DNA of 34,054 nt from Prorocentrum cordatum. Taxonomy: Eukaryota; Sar; Dinophyceae; Prorocentrales; Prorocentraceae. Below the pieces are notes generated by a model. It was not told the origin of the DNA, searched no databases, and worked only from the letters and a program-made list of their open reading frames with translations. The stretch spans positions 40,001 through 74,054 of the forward strand of contig CAUYUJ010003974.1 in NCBI GenBank assembly GCA_963575745.1, given 5' to 3'. The stretch's first letter is position 1; each line of letters opens with the position of its first letter. A program made the position numbers and the translations under genes. This document shows, one piece after another, positions 27,407 through 34,054 of the stretch.

Positions 27407-29268
27407 GCCCAGCTCGCCCGCGCAGCTGGCTTAGGCGTACTTTGTCTCGGGTGCGCTATTTCGCGGGGAAGGCCGTAATGATTCTCCTTGGGTTCGCAGC
27501 CCTCATGATGGTGATCGGGGTCATCGCTTGCGGCATCGAGAGCCGAGTTGCCAATTCGACCTCTCCGCTGATGGCAGTAGCGGCGAAGAACGAGCTCGTT
27601 CGCAAGGTCGGTCATCTTTCAAGCGGTGGCGCCAAGCATATGGTCTTGCAGGTGTCGGGCGGATACAATTGTCGAGCCTTCGCGTGGATAGGGAAAGCGA
27701 GAACTGAAACAGTCTTCGATATCGGAGCTACTCGCAACTCCATAGACCGCGACTTCCTGAAAGCAGTGCTCGAGGAGCCCCGGACGTCCAACTTCGTCGA
27801 GGACGTGGAGGCCATCGAGCCAATCACCTGCCGCTCTTTCGATCGCGGCCAGACGGTGGTGGTGAACCGACTCGCTACATTGAAGGTCTCTTTTCGCGAG
27901 AACGGTGCTGTCGCTTGCGAGACGGTCAGCATGGGGTTCTTTGTCGTGCCGAATTGCACCGAGGACTTGCTCATCGGGAAGCCGTCCTTGGACAGGTGCG
28001 GGTTCGTCTCCGACCGTGACTCCATCGAGCTCAGGTCGCTCGGGGTTAGCTTCCCGACCGTGCTGCCAGGCGAGCAGGACGACCCGAATACGCATACCTT
28101 CCTGCTGTGTTCGGACCACATTGTCGTGGAGTCGCCGCCTGGCCATATGATCGTGAAGACGATCTCGATGCGCGCGCCGCCGGAGGCTCGCTCGAGCAGC
28201 TTTTGGATCGAGGCAGGTCCTGATTTACCCGACCATTGCCAGGTCATCGAGGGGCCGCTGATAGTCCAGAACGGCACCTACAACGTGGACCTGATCGTGC
28301 ACGATCGCGTGCATCTTGGCCCTGGTCAACGACTACTTCGCGCCCGTGATGCCACCCAGCGCGACTTGGACGTCCTCAGCGCCCTCGGCAGGAAGGAGTC
28401 CAGACGGGCGGCGGAGACTTACTCATTCTGGCAGGCTCGAAGCGAGGCTTATTGCGACCCAGAGATCGAGACAACTGCCAGTGCTGCTACGTCGACAAGT
28501 ACTTCGACAGAGGCCCAGATGCTGAAGACGCCCTACAAGACTCGTGGCAAGAAGGAGCGCCACGAGGTCCTCTTCCCCGACCTGGTGAAAGAGATCGAGG
28601 AGGACAAGAAGAAGCGCGCGTCGGAGGTCAGCTGGCCGAACCAGGAGGACGAGGCCTACAAGGACGAGGCTGAGAGGCAGGCAGGCCCTCTCCTGGGGCC
28701 GCAGCTCACGGGGAAGCAGAAGCGCCGCTTCCTCACCAAGGTCGTGCGTGCATTTTCGTGCTGTCTGTGGCCGCCTGTCTGCAACCCGCCGAGGGTCAAA
28801 GACTTCGTGGCCGACATCAAGGTCAGGCCAGATGCGGTGCCGAAGGTCACGCAGCCGTTCCCCCTCAGCAAGTTCGACGAGCTCCGTTTGCGCCACCACG
28901 AGGACGTCGAGGTCGAGGAGGGCAAGGCACGTTGGCTACTTCCAGGTGAGCGTTCAGAGTGGGGATCTCCTTCGTTCGTAGTGGACCAATACAGCAAGGG
29001 TCTTCTCGGGCGCCCTGTCAGGGACTACCGATACCCCAACAGCTGCGCCGAGGAGGAGGCGTGGCCGAGCCCGCGCGCCGACGAGTGCCTCGCACGAGCT
29101 CAACAAGGAGCTTTACATACGCAGCTGGACTGCATCTGGGGCTTCACGCAGATCGAGCTTGCCCCCGAGGCGCAGAGGGCTTTTACGTTGCTTACCAAGC
29201 GCGGGATGCTCCGACCTTTGGTTTTGTTTTCGGCGCCAAACAGGGGCCCGCGATTTTCCAGAAGCTGA
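27403..29268 (+). CDS. Pol part 1: membrane segment, aspartic protease, start of reverse transcriptase
   Basis: A 621-codon frame; the first ATG is 27478, and the frame is open from 27376. Residues about 26-44 are hydrophobic (VMILLGFAALMMVIGVIACG), a likely membrane segment, which is unusual in Pol. The protease has DIGATRNSID (27718 on), with Ile in place of Ser/Thr of the D(S/T)GA motif, and a second conserved block, LLIGKPSLDRCGF. After a charged linker, the reverse transcriptase begins (about 28830): SEWGSPSFVVDQ, RPVRDYRYPN, and motif A TQLDCIWGFTQIEL with the first catalytic Asp at 29128. Near 29213 a one-base shift moves the real sequence to another frame, and the last 15-18 residues of this frame are not original. 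Confidence 0.75.
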   Translation: MSPARPRSWLRRTLSRVRYFAGKAVMILLGFAALMMVIGVIACGIESRVANSTSPLMAVAAKNELVRKVGHLSSGGAKHMVLQVSGGYNCRAFAWIGKARTETVFDIGATRNSIDRDFLKAVLEEPRTSNFVEDVEAIEPITCRSFDRGQTVVVNRLATLKVSFRENGAVACETVSMGFFVVPNCTEDLLIGKPSLDRCGFVSDRDSIELRSLGVSFPTVLPGEQDDPNTHTFLLCSDHIVVESPPGHMIVKTISMRAPPEARSSSFWIEAGPDLPDHCQVIEGPLIVQNGTYNVDLIVHDRVHLGPGQRLLRARDATQRDLDVLSALGRKESRRAAETYSFWQARSEAYCDPEIETTASAATSTSTSTEAQMLKTPYKTRGKKERHEVLFPDLVKEIEEDKKKRASEVSWPNQEDEAYKDEAERQAGPLLGPQLTGKQKRRFLTKVVRAFSCCLWPPVCNPPRVKDFVADIKVRPDAVPKVTQPFPLSKFDELRLRHHEDVEVEEGKARWLLPGERSEWGSPSFVVDQYSKGLLGRPVRDYRYPNSCAEEEAWPSPRADECLARAQQGALHTQLDCIWGFTQIELAPEAQRAFTLLTKRGMLRPLVLFSAPNRGPRFSRS

Positions 29269-29987
29269 TGGACTGGACGTTCGGGGACCTTCGCGGCAAG
29301 GACGACGAGGAGTTCCACTCGGTGTTCATGGACGACTGCACCTTGTCTACCGAGGCGTACGAGCACGACGCCGACGACGACGTGGTGGACCGCCACATCG
29401 ACCATTGCATTCGTTTCTTGCAGGCGGCCAAGGGAGGGAACATTCAGTTCAAACTCACGAAGTCCAAGTTCGCGCACGAGTTCATCCATCTCTTGGGTTT
29501 CAAGCTTGGGCGTGGCCTTCGCTACGTGGACCCAGGCAAGGCTGAGAATATCGAGAAATGGCCGGAGCCCAAAAGCATCGACGATCTGGTCAGCTTCAGG
29601 GCTTACTGCAACTTCGTGCGCGAGTTTATCCCGAACTTCAGCTCGTTAGAGACGCCGCTCAAGAAGTTTATGAAGAAAGGGGCTAAGTTCGTGGACTACC
29701 AGAAGGACGCAGAGGCACAGAAGGCTTTCAACGTGCTCAAGCACTCGCTCGCCCGTGAGGTGGGTCTTGCCACGCTGGATTACTCCGCGGCAGCCGACCC
29801 GAGTTCTGGTCGCCCCATCGATCTGTACGTCGACGCCTCGGACATCGCATGGGCGGCTACCCTTGCTCAGCGGCGCGAGAAGGACGGCCCCTTGCGCCCA
29901 GTGGCCGTAGTCGGCCGCGGCTTCAACGCCACCGAGCAGGGCTGGAGTACGTTCGAGCGAGAGCTCTGTGGCCTCAGGGAGGCTCTG
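29214..29987 (+). pseudogene. Pol part 2: reverse transcriptase end and RNase H start
   Basis: Continues the reverse transcriptase in a second frame. FGAKQGPAIFQKLMD is motif B, VFMDDCTL (FMDD at 29325-29336) is the catalytic motif C, and FKLTKSKFAHEFIHLLGF is motif D/E. A thumb/connection region is followed by RNase H: DLYVDASDIAWAA (first Asp at 29832) and TFERELCGLREAL (Glu at 29961). The sequence then jumps to a third frame with a gap: the residues normally between the Glu helix and YTDHRN are missing. A small deletion or frameshift at about 29985 explains this. Confidence 0.75.
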
Positions 29988-30817
29988 TGTACACGGACCA
30001 TCGGAATAATATATTCGCCGACTCGCTGTTCGCCAACAAGCGTATCTCCAAGAAGTTGTTGCGCTGGGCCCTCGACCTGGAGGACTTGGGCTCGCGGGTC
30101 GTTCGAGTTTGGCTGCGAGGTGAAGACAACGTTCTGGGCGACGCCCCTAGTCGCAACCCCGAGGACAGGGACATATTGCATACTCTCCGAGTTCCTGGTG
30201 GACCTGTTCGTCGAGTCTTTGAACAGATGTTCACGGCGCCCACGAGCGCAGAGGAGCAGGCGCAGATGGATCGGTTTCTCGAGGAGATCGATGCTGCCCC
30301 AGTGAAGCCGAAGTCCGGCAAGGTCGACGACGAGACCCAGAAGGCGAAGTCCGCCAAGGTAACGCCTGCCGAGACCGATGACGCGGTCCCAGCCACAGAA
30401 CGGATGGCTGCTCCCTCTACTTCCTCTTCTACCAGGTCGAAGTACCATGTCGATACAGCGGGCCCGATGTCGCGTGGCACCGCTCCAAAGCATCCTGATC
30501 GAGCTGCAGACGTCGCTGGCATGGGGGACGCCGAGGCTGATGATCAAGTCACGTGGCCTTCCTCACTCGATCAGATTGGCACCGACGGCGCGGACTTGGG
30601 GTACTCTGACTCTGAGCCGGAGGCTTACGCCGGCCTTCGGCGACCCCCAGGTCGAGGCGAATTTCTGCAAGTTGGTGGCCAGCGTCGTGGACCCCGAGCG
30701 CGACCCGCTCGAGGTTCGCCTTGTCTTTGTCGACACGCACTCGTGGGACGGGTCTTATCCGCGTCACCCCCCAGTGACATTCCTGCCAGCGGCCTCGTCC
30801 GCCGCGGCGGGGCCTGA
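29988..30817 (+). pseudogene. Pol part 3: RNase H end and disordered linker
   Basis: Opens with VYTDHRNNIFADS (Asp at 29996), then KRISKKLLRWALDLEDLG, and the RNase H end motif GEDNVLGDAPSRNPED. After about 30200 it becomes Ala/Pro/Lys/Asp-rich and looks disordered. The frame ends at TGA 30815. Between about 30630 and 30810 another frame has a better protein composition (LVASVVDPERDPLEVRLVFV), so another shift pair is likely here. The exact break points cannot be fixed without relatives. Confidence 0.6.
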
Positions 30818-33800
30818 GGAGGATCCTCGACTCCCACGAAACCCGCGAGTTCCACCTTACCGCATCACCTATGTCAAGAGCGCGGCGAGAATTTCACCGT
30901 CCAGTGCCGGACGCCGCAGGTCTGCAATGACGGAGTGTGCAGGAAGACCATCTGGAACAGGTGCAAGCCGAACAGGGTCGCCGACGGCTCCGAAGAGGCG
31001 CTTGCTGGGCGGAAGAAGGCAGATAACCAAGCATGGGCTCATGTCGAGGCTGTGCTTGCGCGTCCCACCGAGTCCGTGGAGGTGGAGCCCGCTGTCGGTT
31101 CAGGGCCGTTGTCCGGGGCGGGTTTCTTCCAGCGGCACGGCGATCCTTTCGAGGGCTTCCAGTTCCACGTCCACCCGCGCAGGCCGGACTTCCTGACTCG
31201 CACCGTCTGGAGGCCGCTGCGCGACACTTTGCGGCCGTCTCACGAGTTCTGCCACGCCGCCGAGTTCGTGAGGCGCTTACCCAACGGCACCGAGGTCTAC
31301 AGGTGCAAGGGCCACGAGATTCTCGGGGGCGGAGGTGAGGCGCTACCTGCCGAGCTCCGCGACCGCCCTCTGAAGGACAAGAGATTGTGCGAGGTGTTCA
31401 GCGGCGTGGAGTCCGAGAAGGAGGCCTGTGCGATGCTATCCAGAGTTTGGGAGGCAGCTGGGGGATCTGCGGAGCGCTACGAGAGGCGGCTTGACGAGCG
31501 GATGGACTTCCGCGGCCCTCACACACGCCAGTGGATGCAGGGCCACCTGGACGACCCTTGCGACGTCTACCACTTCGCAATCCCGCGCACGAGCTTCAGC
31601 ATCGCCAAGACAACCCTGGTCAAGACCCGCAGCTTGGACAACCCGTGCGGCGACGACACCGACGAGGAGGTCGTGTACTTCAACAAGTTGGCGCAGTCTG
31701 TCTTTATTTTCGCATTGGGGTTGATGCAGAGAGGCGTGGTGGTCATGTTCGAGAGCCCCCTGATGAGTTACCTTTTCTTCCTGATGGAGTGCTCCTGCAT
31801 TCTGGGCTTCGACGGTTTCCACGCGGCCAGGAGCGATCACTGTAAGGACGGCGCGCCTTATCAGGAGCCGCAGGTCTTCGCAGGGAACACCGACGCGCTG
31901 AAGGACATCGGGAGGTTGTGCAACCACGTCAAGCACCAGGTGATGCTGACCGGCGCAGCGACGCGACGTTCAGCTCCGTACCCGAGGGCGCTGTGCGAGA
32001 GGATTGTCGCAGGCTTCGCGACTGTCTTGAAAGCCACTGGCAGGCTGGGCAACGGCTGCTCGAAGCAGGCCGGCGACTGCTTGGACAGGAACGCCATGAA
32101 GGTCAGCGTCGACACCTTCCCTTCAGGGCCGAGCTTTACCTCGCGCGTTGCGGAGGCCATCCGAAGAATCACTCAGCTGCGACATGGGGCTGCTCGGGCG
32201 AAGCCAGCGTCGTCGGACCCTCCAGCACCGGCCCCAGTACCCGAAGGTCACGAGCAGGCGCCGCATCTTCGAGTGGAGGGCAAGCGCGCCGAGGAGTTCT
32301 TCGTTCCAGACAACAAGCGGCTCATGAAGAAGCGTCGCACCAGGGACGCCAGGACCGGCGAGATCTTGGAGGATATAGATATCGACCAGGACACTACTAC
32401 CAAGTACCTGCAGCGCGGCCTTGACAAGCGCCGCGACCTCGTGGTGGAGGTGTGGTTTGATGACACGGAGGTGTCTGCCGAGGAGCCAGCGGCTGCCCCG
32501 CCAGTACCGAAGGCCTTCGACGAGTTGACTGAGCTGATCCCGTCAAGTCCTTCATCGATCCAGAGGGCACAGGTCGTCAACCTCCTGCAGCAGGACGAGG
32601 ACTTCACCGACATCTACGCGGCACGTGTACTCCTACGGCGGTTTGAGGACACGAACCAGAGCATCCAGAACGAGCAGATGTACAAGGGCTTGAAGACCGA
32701 GCTCGCTGCACGCGGAGTCGGAGGACGCCAGGCTTCGCGACGTGCTTCGGTGGCGTTGAGGATGATGGGAGGCTACAGCTATCGTGAGGGGCTGCTCTAT
32801 AAGGACGAGTGGGACCCGATCGCATTGAGTTTCGCGCCGAAGGTGGTGGTCCCGAAGGGCGGCCTTCGCGCGTTTCGGTACAATGGTCGCATGTACCGGC
32901 TGCCTCTCAGGCGCCAGCTGCTCCTGTACTACCACGACTCCGAGTCGATGGGCATGCACAGCAGCGCCGAGGACACATTGAGCAAGTTGAGCAAGCAGTT
33001 CTTCTGGCCGGGCATGGAGCACGATGTCCAGAAGTGGGTCAGTTCATGCAGTGTCTGCAGGTTGGTCCAGCCGGCCCGCGGCCTCGCGGCCGACGCCCGC
33101 ATGGAGCTTTACGATCGACCATTTCGAGTTCTGGGCATCGACGATCTCGGACCTATCTCGCCTGAGAGTGCGGGCTGCTCCTACATCTTGCACGCCGAGC
33201 GCGCGTTCTCCCACTACGCGTGGCTCAAGGCTGCTCCAGACAATTCTGCGGCTACCTGGGCCAAGTTCCTGCTCGAGGACGCGATGTTCGACTTGGCTGG
33301 TTTTCCTCCAGTACTTCGCAGTGATCGAGGTGCGGCTTTCACCAGCGAGATCGTGGCGCAGATCAACCAGCTCCTGAATGTCACCCACAGCCTCGGCTCC
33401 GCCTACCATCCGGAGTCGCAGGGCTTCGTGGAGGCGAGGCACCAGAAGGTGAACAGGATCTTGGCGAGCTACTGCAGCGCGCACCCGGAGAACTGGGCGC
33501 GCTGGGTGCCCTTGTGCCAGTGGTGCCTGCGAGCGACTCCGATGCCATATCGTTCGGGTCGCAGTGCTTTCGAAATCGTGACGGGCATGCTGCCGCAGGG
33601 CCCGATCGAAGAGGTCTTCAGGCGTCTCGAGCCCGGGAAGATGCTGGACCCCGGGCACTACGTCAAGGACTTAGTCGAGCACCTGGAGGCGACGCACAAG
33701 ACCGTGGCGACCGAGCTCAAGGCGCAGCACGACGCGGAGGCGCACGCCAGGGCTTTGCAGGAGCCTGGCGAGCGGGCATTTCAGGCAGGAGACGTTGTCT

Positions 33801-34054
33801 TTCTTCGTGCTCCTCCTCAGCAGGTCGCTCGTGCAGTCGGCGCCGTAGACGGCACCAGCACGAGGCTCTTGCCACGCTTTCGCCCAAAAATTTCAAGATC
33901 CACAAGATGGCGGGGCCCCAGTCGGCGATCCTCGCCGACCCTGACAGCGGCTCGACTACTCTGGGCTTCAGCCAGCCAGTGCACGCGAGCCAGCTTCGCC
34001 TTTTCGACCTGGCCGAGCTCGACGTGCCGATCAAGGACGAGTCCTTGCAGCTGG
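30818..34054 (+). CDS. Pol part 4: methyltransferase-like domain, zinc-binding domain and DDE integrase; partial at right edge
   Basis: About 1,079 codons without a stop; the frame is open to the window end. After a Cys-bearing stretch, 31385-32030 is a methyltransferase-like domain with LCEVFSGVES, AIPRTSFS (31580-31600), MFESPLMSYLFF (ESP 31751-31759), GAPYQEPQVFAGN (31850 on) and SAPYPRALC. The Pro-Arg and Glu-Ser-Pro stand where the relative in element A has PC and ENP. A charged linker (32280-32700) leads to the HHCC domain (His 32933 and 32957, Cys 33047 and 33056), then the integrase core: Asp 33140, Asp 33323 and Glu 33431 with exactly 35 residues between the last two. FQAGDVVFLRAP begins a C-terminal GPY/F-like part, which from 33886 makes sense only in the -1 frame. 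Confidence 0.8.

Larger units (their letters stand above)
24323..34054 (+). mobile_element. Element C: Ty3/gypsy-like LTR retrotransposon, 3' end outside window
   Basis: Gag, protease, reverse transcriptase, RNase H and a DD35E integrase appear in the order of Ty3/gypsy elements, with an added methyltransferase-like domain between RNase H and integrase. Over about 9.7 kb the reading passes through several frames. No LTR or tRNA primer site was identified: upstream lies the telomeric array, and the 3' side is beyond the window. Confidence 0.8.

Noticed and set aside
1-34054. CRISPR array, tRNA, rRNA or spliced-leader gene
   Set aside because: No regular direct repeats with unique spacers, no tRNA B-box or cloverleaf that I could support, and no rRNA or CCATTTTGGCTC-type leader sequence was found.

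Overview
The window looks like a piece of a large, repeat-rich nuclear genome of a dinoflagellate. The evidence is the plant/dinoflagellate-type telomeric repeat TTTAGGG inside the sequence, long GC-rich reading frames, many micro- and minisatellites, and retroelement families typical of dinoflagellates, in which methyltransferase domains sit among reverse transcriptase, RNase H and tyrosine recombinase modules. The assignment is inference. I recognise no host housekeeping gene, rRNA, tRNA or CRISPR, and no spliced-leader sequence. The coding content is essentially all mobile-element derived.

Layout. 1-6750 is gene-poor: trinucleotide tracts, an AC-rich stretch, a GTTAA-rich stretch and a 2.3-kb minisatellite with a 13-base unit. 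6780-8750 is a decayed element (A): RNase H remnant, methyltransferase-like domain, C-terminal half of a tyrosine recombinase. 8850-10335 holds a duplicated 250-bp segment, a set of degenerate palindromes and a CA tract. 10380-13781 is a second, DIRS-like element (B): an RNase H fold split by a C5-cytosine-methyltransferase-like domain, then an intact-looking tyrosine recombinase ORF. 13782-16870 is microsatellites and AT-richer sequence without genes. 16870-21690 is a nearly full-length but broken LINE, with 5' tandem repeats, an ORF1 with an RRM-like stretch, and an ORF2 with endonuclease and reverse transcriptase. 22232-24415 is a segment with same-strand TTTAGGG arrays near both ends, bounded by 96-bp direct repeats. 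24323 to the right edge is a Ty3/gypsy-like retrotransposon (C): Gag, protease, reverse transcriptase, RNase H, a methyltransferase-like domain and a DD35E integrase; it is cut by the window end.

The main point of interest is that three unrelated or distantly related elements each carry a methyltransferase-like module. Those in A and C appear to belong to one family, although A encodes a tyrosine recombinase and C a DDE integrase. B carries a different, C5-type module inside its RNase H domain. DNA methyltransferase capture by dinoflagellate retrotransposons is already known. The A/C-type domain lying between RNase H and integrase of a Ty3-like polyprotein is the part I would look at first. 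Most frames are broken by single-base shifts or stops, so these are mostly inactive copies; the 1,079-codon frame at the right edge is a notable exception.
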